From: Austropuccinia psidii
Lineage: Eukaryota; Basidiomycota; Pucciniomycetes; Pucciniales; Sphaerophragmiaceae
NCBI GenBank assembly: GCA_023105745.1
Contig: JALGQZ010000002.1
Coordinates: 47,714,497-47,778,496 of the forward strand
Direction: 5' to 3'
DNA length: 64,000 nt
In this document: positions 24,696 to 36,699 of the stretch, in pieces
How positions within the stretch are numbered: position 1 is the first letter of the stretch
How the letters are laid out: the number at the start of each line of letters is the position of its first letter
Program-made: the position numbers and the translations under genes
The notes under the pieces: generated by a model
What the model was told of the DNA's origin: nothing
What the model saw: only the letters and a program-made list of their open reading frames with translations
Databases searched by the model: none

Positions 24696-26031
24696 ATGAA
24701 TTTGAGCCCCACCACAGCTTTTCAGTTGTATTTCAAATGGAAGGATAAATCAATTAAAGAAGTGAAACGCTTACTCACTGACACACCCCTTTGTGGGTCG
24801 TTTTTTTGGCCCACCAAAGACCAGTGAGAATATTATTTAGCAATTTTTCTGCAGTGGATCAACCTGATTGACGATATGTTTTGCAAATCCCTGGTGGCCT
24901 TTGAAGTAAGTGTCTAGTTATCTAAATGGGATTGATATTTAAATGAATTCAATCCACATTTCTCATTCCGGAAAGGCTTTATCATGGACCTTGTGGGAAG
25001 CCATGTCCAAGTGTGGAATGATCAAGAGCTTTCAAAGCATCACAGGAGACAACACTTGGAATAATAACTCAATGATGACCCATTTACAAAACAAATACAA
25101 AGGGATAAACATCACATGGGACAGTTACTAATTCTTTTACTGATTTTAATTCCCTGTCCTAAGCTTAGTAGCCAAGTATTTTTAATTATATATGGATCAA
25201 CTTACCAAAAATGACTAAAATATGTTTGACAACTACCTTTCTTTCAAAAAAGTAGCCATTGAAGACAGTGATAATGATTTGACATCAACTGTTTGATATT
25301 CCCAAGTTGTGAAGAATTTCCGATTGAATAAGGTGGTAATGCTTGTTACTAACATTTATCTCACATCCTCAGAAAGAATCAAGTCAATAAAAAGGAACTT
25401 GGGGTAACCCCCAAAGAAACATTGAAGCTATTCCTTAAATCAAGAAAGCCTAAAGAGGAAAGATAGTCCCATTAATTTGGCTTTAATTAGAAGTAAAGAT
25501 ATTGATTATCAAAGGAATAATAACACTCATCAGTTGGTCCCAGATATTATGCCTCTAGGTGGGCAATGTCCACATTTATTTTTTTATTCAAGTACTAATG
25601 TAATACTGATATTCTCTACTCATTTATTCAGCAAAAAAATCAATATTCATAGTTTTGAAAGGCCTTTGTACTCACATACTTTGTTCTAGCAAACAGCTGG
25701 AGCTATTCATAGAAGCCCAAAATAAAGCTTGTGATCAAAATATTTTGCCTATCAGTATACCAATGATGTGATGGTTTTTTTTCCTCAAAAAAATACAAAA
25801 ATCCCACCAATTAAAGCATTCCATTCAAATAGACACAAACATGCCTCAAGTGGAAAAATTACACTTGAGCTAGAAGATATTGATCCCATTATCCCTATTT
25901 TTGAGAAATATTGGAATTTATTCCATTCCAAAGCGCCCACCAAACACCTCATCATGCCTTATTATCAGGTCATTGTGAGCTTACGCAGCCATTATGCAAG
26001 GTTTAACCCTCATACTTGGAGACATGCCTGA
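24696..26031 (+). pseudogene. hAT-family transposase relic
   Basis: Plus-strand pieces follow the hAT RNase H-like core. The first reads EYYLAIFLQWINLIDDMF and SLVAFE (about 24828-24906) and ends at a good donor GTAAGTG (24907). The next frame (24943-25131) contains HSGKALSWTLWEAMSKCGM and SITGDNTWNNNSMM, the latter matching the hAT signature (A/S)ITxDNAxNN around the second catalytic Asp. Fragments at 25477-25689 and 25768-26031 (IFEKYWNLFHS...KHLIMPYYQVIVSL) fit the C-terminal dimerisation part. There are multiple stops. The upstream 43-codon frame at 24696-24827 (MNLSPTTAFQLYF...) may be the preceding exon. No terminal inverted repeats were found. Confidence 0.6.
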
Positions 26032-26040
26032 AAAGTGGCA

Positions 26041-28364
26041 CATTCAAAATTTAAAAGGTAATTTCATTACAAAATGGATACCAACAGCTCTCTTGTTGTA
26101 ACACTATTGAATCTGAAATACTGAGAAGGGGTATTTGAGCTTTTTTAGTCCCTCAAATTCGGACAAAGAGGTAATTTAATCTTTTTCTTGTTAATTCTCC
26201 CAATGAAACCGGCTTTAATATTCAGACATCTCTATAAACAATGTGTTATTACCCTATGACAATCTGAGTGAGCCCAAAAATCTTTATCTACTCACGCACC
26301 TGAAGCATCCTCCTATAAAGGCAACTTACACTTTGCTTCATATTGAAAATGATTAAGTGACATCCTATCTACAAAATAACCACCTGATATCAAGAGATTA
26401 TCACATAATTTATTATTGGAAGTTAATTTAATCTCTATTTTCAATGGTAGATGGATACTAATTCATTTGACCTATTTTCTTTAATCAAATATTTTTTGAA
26501 TATTTCCCCAACCTTTGAAGGCTGCACTCAGATATTTAAGCATAAATTCCTCTTTGGAATATGTAGAAAGGGTTTTTTCTCATAGCAGTAACCTTGAATT
26601 CCCAACAAGGGCTTCCTTAGGATCCAGGAGCATAGCACATTTGACTTTTCTGAAGGAATGGCTCAATGACAAGACTGCCCTGCTTTGAAAATTGTGTGGT
26701 TATTTGGATATTTACTTTGAATTAATTTATTATTATTTCACATTGAATAATTTTGGCTTTCCTAAAGTTCTTTCTTACAAAATAATGTAATTCAGTCCAC
26801 TTATTTGGAAAATAAGTTTCAGACTGAAACTGACTAAACCCATGTTGAGAATTTTCCTCAGCAATTGCATACTATTTGATTTCATATTTGGCTGTTCCCT
26901 TAAAGGGTATTACTCTATTATAGTTAGACCTTAAACGTTCTTTTAATTTCATATCAACCCTTGATTTTTGTGGACAAATGTGTATGTGTAAAGATAATGG
27001 TGAAGTTAAAAAAGCTTTATTGAAGGGCTTCTAATTCTTGAAGAATATTTTCTAAATATATGATTTGATCCCATACAGCTATGTGGTAATATCAAAATAT
27101 TAATTTGAATTTTAATTTACTTTAATCCTTGCTTTTAGTCAATTGATGAATTCTATATAAGCTTCAAGTAGCTTAAAGAGATAATTATATTACTTGGAAG
27201 GGCTTAGTAGCCATGTCCATGAGAATTTCATAATTAAGAGAAAATTTTGAAACTTTCAAGATCTCTTCTGAATATTGAATAGCTTTACTCATATACTCAC
27301 TTTGAATTAGTCTTTTCATTAATATATAGAGTTATTTATATCCAGGTTTATGATTAATTGAGAGAATCAGATTCTAATTTTCCTGATATTTTTGCTTGAA
27401 AATTATCACCCATTGAATTTTGAGTTTTTTCTTCTCAAAAAAAGGGAACTATTAATATAATTTCTTTGTTGAAATTTTGCATATTTTGTTTGTGATCAAA
27501 TCAAAATAATAAAAATAAAAAAAGTTAGCTTTGATTCTTTTTTTTGTTCCATAATGCTAAAAATATGATCATCTAAAGTATATTTTGAAAAGAAAAATCT
27601 TTTAATTTCATTTTATTATTAGATAAAATATCATTTCTATTAATTAAAAAACTATTATATGTAATTTATACTTTATTTTTTTATTATCCACTACAATTTT
27701 GATAAAAGCTTCCCTTTCATTTTGTTAGTTGAAAGAAATATTTATCAATTTTCACAATAATATTTCATAAATTAACTCTTTGGGGAATACTTCCAAAAAT
27801 ATCAACTAACATTTTGATTATATTTAGCTTAGGTAAAAATATTGATTTATATTTTGTTTTAATTGAGGATATTTGGGTAATACTCATTGTAATGTGGAAA
27901 CATTTTGGACTAATTTTGCATACAAAAATGAATGTTTATAATAGATTTTTTTAAAAAATTAGCAATTTTTTATTTTCACAAAATGAATTTTTATTTGATT
28001 CTAATTGAAATTAAAAAAAGGAATTCATTCTTTTAGTTAGATAGAAGTATCCCATATTAAATTCTATAAGATTCCCTTTTTTATTTTATTAATTGTAATT
28101 TTTGAATTATCACCCAATAAATAGCTAAAGCTATCATATTATCTTTTTTTCTAATCATCAAATAATCTCTTAAATAAGAAAATTTTGATTATATAGCTAT
28201 ATATATATTTAAATCAGATATAATTGATAAAAAATGTTTTTAAAAATTATTGATTCAAAAAATATTAGATTAAATATGTGATAGGATTATTTATTATTAA
28301 TATTTGTTTCACATATATCAAATACAAACGTAGTGATTGATATTTGATCTCAACTTATATATTA

Positions 28365-28402
<38 letters not shown>

Positions 28403-28600
28403 TATCCTTATTTTTTGATTAATTTTTACTTCTTATTATCTACCAATTTAAGCTAATAATATATTCTTACACATTTTAATAGAAATATAAATTTCTTTCA
28501 ATTTGTATTATCTTCAGTTTTTGATATAAAATATTGAGTTAAAAAAACAAGTACTTTCCCTTTCCACAAAAATTGAATAAGGTAATAATTATTTAGACAT
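26041..28600. other. AT-rich DNA with an (AT)n microsatellite
   Basis: No recognisable gene. Pure AT dinucleotide repeat at about 28369-28401. Otherwise decayed AT-rich sequence. Confidence 0.6.
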
Positions 28601-28639
28601 AGTAATTCTAAGGTTTCTCAAATAGAACACACCAGATTT

Positions 28640-28892
28640 ATTTTCTTCAGCTTTATTATTATAAAGTGAGAATATTCAAAATATTTAATTTTGTACCAAA
28701 AATCAAAATTTATGCAAAATTGTTTTGCAAGAGATATTTTTAGCAACAAAAGATATTCTTAAATTGAAATTGATTAAGAAAATTACCTCATTGAATTACC
28801 ATGAGAGAAGGGTGTATAGGAATAATATCCAAGAGAAAAACACTCAGAATTGACCAGAGTGAATTTTTAAACAAAGTGACAAAGATAACAGT
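28640..28892 (-). repeat. Inverted G1-type LTR, distal piece (left of nested insertion)
   Basis: The reverse complement aligns with the distal part of the G1 LTR. The clearest anchor is GACCAGAGTGAATTT...AAAGTGACAAAG at 28855-28884, matching the complement of about 2400-2430. It ends in ACAGT (28888-28892), the left duplication of the LTR B insertion. Its left boundary is blurred. Confidence 0.7.
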
Positions 28893-30316
28893 TGTCAGCC
28901 TATGACTCAGAACCAGCACACAAGAAGGACATCCAAGATACCATAAACCAATGGTAGAGCAAAATTCCACCAAAACATGGATCTGAGCCTAAATAGCACA
29001 AAAGTTATCAAAGTTAAAAGGAAATTCACCTCCTTACAAATATACAATTCTCATAATTACAGAAAAAAGAATAACAAAGTTATTCAGGACCAAAGAAGTT
29101 TCTGAGAATAAACCTTAATTTTCACCTCTGATCTAAGAACCATGGAAAGTGACTGAACCCCATTAAATGCGCGTTCAAATTGAATCTCTCAGTAAGGACT
29201 ATCCAATGGTACAAGCCAAACTGAGCCAGCATCTAAACTACAGAAGTTAGGGCCAAATTAAAGCCAAATAACAGTGAATAAAATATTCACCTCAACTCTA
29301 ATTTCTACTGTTTTAGTGTGAGACACTTGAAGTGTGGTCATTTAGGAAATAGCAAAATTGGGGCTATTTTATGGTGCCATCCAGTTCCCCATACCTCACC
29401 TAGAACAAAAGTTATGGAGCAAATAAGCTACATACAGGATTGGATAAAAATCCATATCTGAATGATGGAAATTGAAACTGGTATAGCTTTGCCATATTTA
29501 ATTTTACCCATACCAAATGGGGTACCATTGTGTGGACCCATTCAGGGCTACATAATTAGCCAAATTTGAGCTCAATATCTTGAAAACTGATACAGTTATG
29601 GCAGTTTTAAGGCTAAAATCCCACAGTTGGGCCAATACACCTTTTCTGTGGGATACTTTCCCATATCTTTAAATATGAGGTGTCAATTCTATGAAAGAGC
29701 TTGTTTATCCTCCAATACCTGATATTCTGGTCAATATGGGGTCCCCATACAGGTTCTGTATAGTGTTCTACACATCATACATGTCAGAAGAGGCCTGTGT
29801 GGTCCCCAAATGAAAATTTTCACCCTTTATTGTTCAAACCTTCCCAGATGTGATTTCAAAACCAAAACTGGGCTCAATACAGGTTTTACAGGTGCAGTGT
29901 GGGATGAAATGAGGCAGTACCTTGAGGGAGAAATTATTGGTAAGTCTGTTTTGAATTCAGAATTGACCAATAACCATGGGTGCTAAGGTGTATTAGCTGC
30001 CCCTCTAAACAATACTAAGTAGTCAGCCTACAGAGAATGAAGAAAAAAAATAATATTTGTGGCTTTAACAGATAGAGAAGACTCATCAGTAGTCTCTAAA
30101 TCAGACCTATCAATAACACTACAATCAAAACTCTGATTTAAAACTCTAATTGTTGATAAAATAAAGACTAATATTATATGTTATAGGACTAATTATTTTA
30201 TTTTATTTTTATTATGATAATGTTTTAATAATCATAAGAGTATAAGATTTAATACTAATAATAATTCTTCAATAAACTTTGATAATATGTTTAATTTTTT
30301 ACTACTACTTTTTTAA

Positions 30317-30485
30317 ATAATACAAAGCTTTTGAGCAAGGATACTGATCTTTTCAATACCATTATACTAATATTCTTCAGCAATACTAAGATTCTGAGCA
30401 AGGCTACTGAGCTTTTCACTATGGTCATACTAATATTCTGCACTAATACTAAGATACTGAGAAAGGCTACTGAGCTTTTCACTAC
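30317..30485. repeat. 62 bp tandem repeat, about 3 copies
   Basis: Unit containing CTGAGCAAGGCTACTGAGCT, TTTCACTAT and CATACTAATATTCT, repeated nearly three times inside the nested LTR A. Confidence 0.75.
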
Positions 30486-30753
30486 AAAAGCATTACTACT
30501 ACTCTAGAGATCCTGCTAGTTCAGGGATGGCTGTGATTCTCAGTTGAGAACTTTTTCCATTATTTTTGAAAAATGAGGGAGAGAAGACCTCTATTTATAC
30601 CTTTTTAACTTCCATATATTTTCTCAAAACAGGGGACTTAGAAAAATCATAGTTGAGATTTTTAGCTGGTGAGATGTGTAGCTTTGGTGTGGTAATGTGT
30701 TTGATGAGATAATTTTTCTGCTAATGTTTTTTCTTATTGAAATCATGTGATTT

Positions 30754-31075
30754 AATTGAGATAATTTGGCTGGTGATATTTTATTCTTTTCTAATGAATT
30801 GAGGAAAATACAGCTTCTGATAATTGAAATTTCTTCTAGCCATATGACATCTTTGAAAGAATTTAGCTGATGAGATTTTTCTTTTTGGTGTCTTTGTTAT
30901 GTGTTTTCTGAGAGAATTTTGCTGGTGGTTTTTTTCTCATCAAAATCATGTGACTTCATTGAAATAATCTGGCTGGTGAGAGTTTATTTTCTCCAAGAAA
31001 GTGGGGAAAATACAGCTTCTGATAATTGAAATTTCTTCTAGTCATATGACATCTTTGAGAGAATGTAGCCTGTTA
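30754..31075. repeat. Direct repeat with about 202 bp spacing
   Basis: The block ACAGCTTCTGATAATTGAAA followed by TTTCTTCTAG(C/T)CATATGACATC occurs at about 30809 and 31011 with similar flanks (TGGCTGGTGA... upstream). Confidence 0.75.
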
Positions 31076-31254
31076 AATTTTTCTCAGAAGTGGAGAAAGT
31101 GAGGAAAATACAGTTTTTTTTATCAAGTGAGCTTTCATTGGATTTGAATAAAGGTGGGGAAATTGGTCTTTTCTATTTCAATTAAAATTTTCCGGTTGAA
31201 ACTTTAATCTTCTTGATTATTCCCTAGGACTTCTTTACAGGTTGATTTACCTAT

Positions 31255-32030
31255 TTTCAGAGTTCTTAAATTTGATTTCCTTCTCTGAAGTTATTCTTCA
31301 ATTGTATTTTTATCTGTGGAATTATTCCACAATCCTATTTCTATATATGATGTCATTCCACAATTTGATTTTCTTCTTGGGAGTTATGCCTCAATTTCCC
31401 CTGGAGTTATTCCCTAGTTCATCTTTTAATTTCCAGAGTTACTCTCTAATTCCTATTTCCATATCTGGAGTTATTCCCTAATTCCTATTTCCATCTCTGG
31501 AATTATTCCACAATTCCTCTTCCCATCTCTGGAGTTACTCCCTAATTCCTATTTTCATTTCTGGAGCTATTCCCTAATTCCTATTTCCATTTCTGGAGTG
31601 ATTCCCTAATTCCTATCTCCATATTCAGATTTATTACACAATTTCATTTTCCATTTTGGGAGTTATTCCCTAATTCCTATTTCCATCTCTGAAGTTATTC
31701 TCTAATTCATATTTCCATCTCTGGAGTTATTCCCTAATTCCTATTTCCATCTTCAGAGTTATTCCCTAATTCCTATTTTCATCTCTGGAGTTATTCCCTA
31801 ACTCCTATTTCCATCTCTGGAGTTTTCCCTAATTGCTATTTCCATATCCAAAGTTATTCCCTAATTCCTATTTCCACTTCTGGAGCTATTCCCTAATTCC
31901 TCTTTCCATCTCTGGAGGTATTCCACAATTTCATTTTCCATCTTAGGAGTTATTCCCTAATTCCTATTTCCATCTTTGGAGCTATTCCCTAATTCCTATT
32001 TCCATTTCCAGAGTTTTTCCAAAAAAAAAA
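31255..32030. repeat. Minisatellite of about 31 bp units
   Basis: About 20-25 imperfect copies of a pyrimidine-rich unit (TTATTCCCTAATTCCTATTT plus CCATCTCTGGAG). Copies are most regular from 31400 onwards and decay towards the left. Some units carry CACAATT instead of CTAATT. It lies within the nested LTR A, is strand-asymmetric (C/T-rich on plus) and produces chance frames such as 31242-31481. Confidence 0.85.
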
Positions 32031-32563
32031 TTCCATCAATTTATTCTGAAATTTGCAAAATCACCCATTTCTTCTCTGAAATTCTACTTTTTCTTTTTTT
32101 TTACATTTGGTAAGCTTGAGACTGGTATAATTGGTATGGAATACCACAGTGGTAAGAGCCACAAGCCAGTCCTTGGAAGTGAAAAACCTTCACTCTTCCT
32201 ATGTAAATGGGTCTAGAGGACCTCTTCACACATTTTCAGGATAAAAAGGGACCTTTCTCTACCTAAAAGAGAAATTTACATCCTTCTCTTACATTCCTAC
32301 ATAGTAAAACTGTCAAAAACAGTTATATTCCTGAAAAATAATCAGTTTATTAACTAATCTTAGTATTTTATTGTTTATTATAGCTAATCAACTGATAAAA
32401 AATGCATCCTAGGGCTTTCAGAAATGCTTACCACCACTATAATCTATATTAAATCCCTTAATAATACTATAAGCTCTATTTTTATATATAACTTACCATG
32501 TCACAGTCATAGTTAAAGTTTTAAATACTGCCATTATCACTTTATCATAGACTCAGACTGAAA

Positions 32564-33186
32564 ACAGTGATAAAAGATTCTTTAATTGAATTTTTTGTTG
32601 GTTCAACGATAGATGCATTATAAATAGTTACAAACAGAAATTATAATACTTTGCTAAAAAGTTAACATGTTAAGATTTTCTCAAAAATTCTGCATTAAGT
32701 ATTTTATTTCTTTGTTAAGTGTGGTTAAACTAATTTTAAAAGGAAAAGACTATAACATGAAAAAGAAAAGATGGATAAAAGAAGATATTCTTCTATAGCC
32801 TAAAATTTTATTTCTCAAACAGTGATAATTTTTTTATGAGTATTGATAAATTCATTTCTAACATAAATTCCAATTATTGAATCATTAAACCATTTTTTGA
32901 ACCAAAAGGGGGCTTGATCAAGCTATTTTTGGTTATTTTTGATCATTTTTATGCCTATAAACCAGCCATTAATATAGTAATTTGTTTAGGGATCTTTAAG
33001 ACACATGAAAGTGATATTAATAACTTTTAAAGACTTTGAACCCCATTTTGGTTAGGTTTGTTTCAATTCCAAGGTAGTTTTTACCACTTTTAAACAGTTA
33101 AAACTTCCCTGGTTGATATCAAAACCTCATCATCAATTGATGCACAGACCCTGTGACTCAATTTCAGACAAAAATTGGGCAGATTT
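32564..33186 (-). repeat. Inverted G1-type LTR, proximal piece (right of nested insertion)
   Basis: Resumes with ACAGTGATAAAAGATTCTTTAATTG, complementary to about 2355-2385 of the G1 LTR, and stays alignable through ACCAGCCATTAATATAGTAAT (32962-32982), AAAACTTCCCTGGTTGATATCAAAACCTCAT (33099-33129) and CAGACCCTGTGACTCAATTTC (about 33144-33164). Beyond 33186 I can no longer align it. This is an old copy, more divergent than the two LTRs at 979 and 9201. Confidence 0.8.
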
Positions 33187-34441
33187 CTGTGTGAATTTTG
33201 AAATCCCAGAACGTTTGGAAAGTAATTTGGGCTATTATGGTATTCTTGAATTAATTATTCCTGTCCCCCCTGAAATCCAATATTTTGAATTTATTCTTAT
33301 TCCATTCCTCCAAATTTAAAGTAGACTCAATCCTAGCCCATAACATGCCCAAACTAATATTAAAGGGAATCTGCATTTTTGGTTTACACCAAAATGCCTT
33401 AAAATACCATAATCCATATCTTTTAGACTCTGAAAAATTTTCTTATCTCATAAAGCTCATTGAATTTGTATCAAAAATCTCAAAATTATTCCTAAATAAA
33501 CCATTTTATCCGCAATTTTTCACATTAATAAGGATTAAAACACCACCTTTACTTCCCCAACTCTTCTATGATACAGTAACTATGGCCCTTTCTGTCCTGC
33601 ATCTCCTTCCTACTCTTCATATAATCGGAATTTTAATGGAAAAAACCTCCCCTTTTCTCAGCTTAATTTTCTTTAATCATTAATCTCTTAAATACAGGCT
33701 CATTACTATGAGAATTTATTTTACAAAAAAAAATATTACTTGCCATCTAATTATTTAAGCCTATATTACACCTGAAGAGAAATGATCTATTTATAGAGAA
33801 GTGAATAATTTAAAAGAAGAAAATGCTTCCTACTAAGATTATATCATAATTCAAGAGCTCTTATGAGTTTTTTTTTTAATAATTGATAATTATTTTATCA
33901 TTTTGGAGCATTCAAAAAATGTCCTTTTCCTAAACTACCTGAAGCTTCTCTATCCAAGTATAATTAAAATTAACAACAGCCTAAGCCACCATACAAGTTC
34001 AAGATATGATATAAAAATTAAACTTTTGGATAAAATAAGAATTTATATAAAGAAATAGCAATAGTGGAACCTCAGATCAAGAAAATAAAATTTCATAACT
34101 GTAGCATCACAATAATTTAAAGGATTTAGATCCTCAAATGGCACAATTAAAATGGAAATATCCAGGAGTGTATTTTAGTTCATTTTCCTGAAACATATCA
34201 CAATCATTATCTCAAAAAAATTCAAATTTTTTCCTGTATTAAATACTGTAAGGCTATTTAAAGAAAATAGTTGTTTTATACCTTAAAAAATAAAAAAAGG
34301 CTTTCAAAGTTGACAATATTCTGAAACAATTGTATTATCAAGCCCTGGTCTCAAATTTTAACATTATGAAGGATTTTTGTTAAAAAAATAGAACTGGATT
34401 TTCTGGAAAGAATTTATCACCTCTTTAAGAATAAAATTCAA
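33187..34441. other. No recognised feature
   Basis: A 132-codon plus frame (33285-33683, MNLFLFHSSKFK...) is open but matches nothing I know. It lies beside the decayed G1-type LTR and may be older transposon sequence. Confidence 0.4.
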
Positions 34442-34843
34442 TGTCTTTGATTGGAAATACAGTATGTCTTAGCCAGTGGATCAGCATGAGGAGTGGTACA
34501 GGCACAAAAAAATTTAGTGAAAATAAGAGTAGAACAAACACAATAAATAGTGTTAAATCTCTAATAGTATGTTAAGTTAATTGTAAGGACTCTCTCAATT
34601 AATATACCTTTGATTGGAAAGATAGTATGTCTTAGCCGGTGGATCAGGACAAAAAGTGATACAGGAATGACAAACCTAGTGGAAATAAGAGTAAAAAGAA
34701 CACAAAAAATAGGTATTCTAGGTACAGGAGTTTGGGTTTTATATAGTATTACAATGGTGGTTAATTTGGTCAACAAGGTATTACATCATTTGCTATATTG
34801 GTTTGACATCAGCTGTGATCTTTATCACTCTTATTTTCTTTCA
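34442..34843 (-). repeat. Copia 3' LTR (left copy)
   Basis: Pairs with 38831-39219. Plus-strand start TGTCTTTGATTGG, end TTCTTTCA. It contains an internal duplication of the ATTGGAAA(T/G)A(C/T)AGTATGTCTT block at about 34450 and 34613. Shared long match: GGAATGACAAACCTAGTGGA. Confidence 0.82.
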
Positions 34844-34859
34844 CTCCTCCTTACTTGAT

Positions 34860-35560
34860 AATTCTTTATTACTGAAGATTATTTTTAAGTGGTCAATCCT
34901 TTTGTTGTATGGGTTTTTATTTGTCAGGTAGTATGATATCATCTTTCTTGTTTCTAATTAATTGATTTGTGATTCTTTATCTGAAAATAAGTTTTTAATT
35001 AAGTGGAGTCTGAATCTTATATGTCTTGTTCCATAAAGGTACACATGATTGGATTCTATTGCTATGGTGATTTGGTTTTCTGTGAAAAGAATTATTTTTC
35101 ATTTTTGGTTTTTTGATTCAAATAGGTGATTCTTTATGAATCTTAAGTCTTTGGTTCCTTCATTTTCTGCATTTTATTCTTCTTTTACTTATGAGAGTGC
35201 AACTACCTTTTGTTTGTGACTTCTCCAGACAAGTGTTCTGTGATAGTATATGATGGATGCTAAGAAGGATTTGAATTCCTCACTTCACCCCCCCAATCAC
35301 TGTTGGTGAATCACAGGATGTGGTTTTCTTGGTTTTTTAGTATATTCTTACCTAGTTGGAGGTTGTAGTGTTTTGTGATTTTGAGGTAGGCTAAAAAATG
35401 TTTGACTGCACTTAAGTGTATGTCTTTAGGATCTTCTAGGAATTGGGAGAGAAATCACATGGCAAAGGCCAGGTCTTGTCTGGTGCATTAGACCAGGTAT
35501 TGAAGTAGTCCAGTTCCTCTGCAATAGTTGAATGGGTTAGTAATAGTTTTGGAGGGAAGG
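34860..35560 (-). pseudogene. Copia RNase H relic
   Basis: The minus strand around 35190-35220 reads SHKQKVVALS (family: SKKQ..VALSTTEAEY), followed downstream by HLFESKNQK and NHVYLYGTRHIRLR (family: ...R.KHID.R.H). Stops interrupt throughout. The catalytic Glu region is degraded. Confidence 0.65.
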
Positions 35561-35573
35561 TGTTTGAAGGATT

Positions 35574-36300
35574 TCAAGTTCCCAGGTAAGGGGCTAGTGG
35601 TTTGTCAGGAGTTGGATAGATCAAATTTTTCAAGGATTTTTTCAATGAATTTTCTCGTATGAGGCTGACATAGTCTTCAAGTGGGGTTATTCTTATCCCT
35701 AGAGCATACTTTATTTTCCCTAGGTGTTCCATTTCAGAAAATTGGTTAATTTTGGTTTTGAATTCATTGTTCCAGGATCCTACAAAGACTAAGTCATTTA
35801 CATGGACAAACAACCAAATTTATTTATTTTGGTCATTTTAGTAGAAGAGGCAGGGGTCAGTGAGTTAAGAAGTGAATCCAATTGATATTAAGGCTTTCTT
35901 GCTTTTCTTGTTTCAGCATCAAGGACTCTGCTTTAGGCCAAAGAGGGATCTATTTAGGATGAAATACTTCTTGGGCTGGTGCAATTTGTAGTCATCAGGT
36001 CAAATTATAGAGGTCTTTGTCTGGTTTTCCATTTAATAATGCACATTTTACATCCATTTGTTTGATTTTGAATATATTTAGGTGACACGGGGTGATAAGT
36101 AGTCATAGTGAGGTGAAGCTTCCAGCGGTCAAGAATTAATATTCCTAATCATTTCTTTCTTTTTGGTGAAAGCCACCAACACATACTCAGGATTTTAATT
36201 TGGTAAGGTTTCCGTTTTCATCTGTTTTTATTTTGAAGACCTATGTTGTGGAAAGCCGGTTGACATTTTCTCTGATGGTTGTTGGCAACCAGACCCAGTG
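35574..36300 (-). pseudogene. Copia reverse transcriptase relic
   Basis: The minus frame 35574-35813 reads FVHVNDLVFVGSWNNEFKTK and continues EMEHLGKIKYALGIRI, the copia RT catalytic region. The family box YVDD here reads H-V-N-D, so the first catalytic Asp is Asn. More N-terminal RT sequence up to about 36300 is in shifted frames. Confidence 0.82.
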
Positions 36301-36699
36301 CTTCTCCAATGTTTCTACTTTGTTTTAAATGGCATTCTTACATTGTTGGTTCAATTCATACTTCATATCTTTCTGGTAGGATCTGGGGTTGTCATTATTG
36401 AGGATAGTTTCATAATTGGCCGAATGTTTGTGTTGTTGTCTGGATTCAATGATGTTTCTTGGGTCATAAAACTCCCCATGGATTTCACTCGCAGGTGGTT
36501 GGTTTCCAGGGATCTATTCGTAGCTGTCTCTTCTTTCCTTTTTTAAAACAGTGGTGTTGGAATTTGGGTCTGAAGAATTAGTGGTAGGTGTTTCAAGGTG
36601 GCTTTCCTCTGGGAATTAAATTCTGATAGTGGTCTAGTTGTCACTAGTTATATGCAGTGAGTCAAGGCAGTTCAGTAACTATATTGGTCTCAGAGGTAG

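Larger units (their letters stand above)
29898..32148 (-). mobile_element. Inverted LTR of family A nested in LTR B
   Basis: Reverse complement of LTR A: it begins with TGTGGGATGAAATGAGGCAG and GTACC (complement of the end of the copy at 60743, with about 17 terminal bases missing) and ends TGGAATACCACA (complement of the start at 57376). The anchor CAGACCTATCAATAAC and its surroundings near 30104 match the complement of about 60500. At 2,251 bp it is longer than the other A copies (1,831 and 1,941 bp net), because of three tandem expansions listed separately. I find no clean target duplication. Confidence 0.8.
28893..32563 (+). mobile_element. Solo LTR of family B, itself interrupted by LTR A
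   Basis: Starts TGTCAGCCT and ends CAGACTGAAA (the other copy ends CTGACA, so one base changed). It is flanked by ACAGT on both sides (28888-28892, 32564-32568) inside the inverted G1-type LTR. It matches 57429-58850 along its length, for example CATAAACCAATGGTAGAGC and GCCACAAGCCAGTCC. Removing the nested block 29898-32148 leaves 1,420 bp, against 1,422 bp for the other copy. No internal coding region, hence a solo LTR. It resembles no other LTR in the window. Confidence 0.88.

Noticed and set aside
31242..31481. 79-codon plus frame as a membrane protein
   Set aside because: Translation of the 31 bp minisatellite; hydrophobicity comes from the T-rich unit.
30291..32035. Tandem arrays considered as a CRISPR array
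   Set aside because: Units are imperfect and contiguous with no unique spacers, and the genome is eukaryotic.
29893..32153. Target-site duplication for the LTR A nested in LTR B
   Set aside because: The flanks TGCAG and GTGGT do not match, and the copy lacks about 17 terminal bases, so no duplication is claimed.
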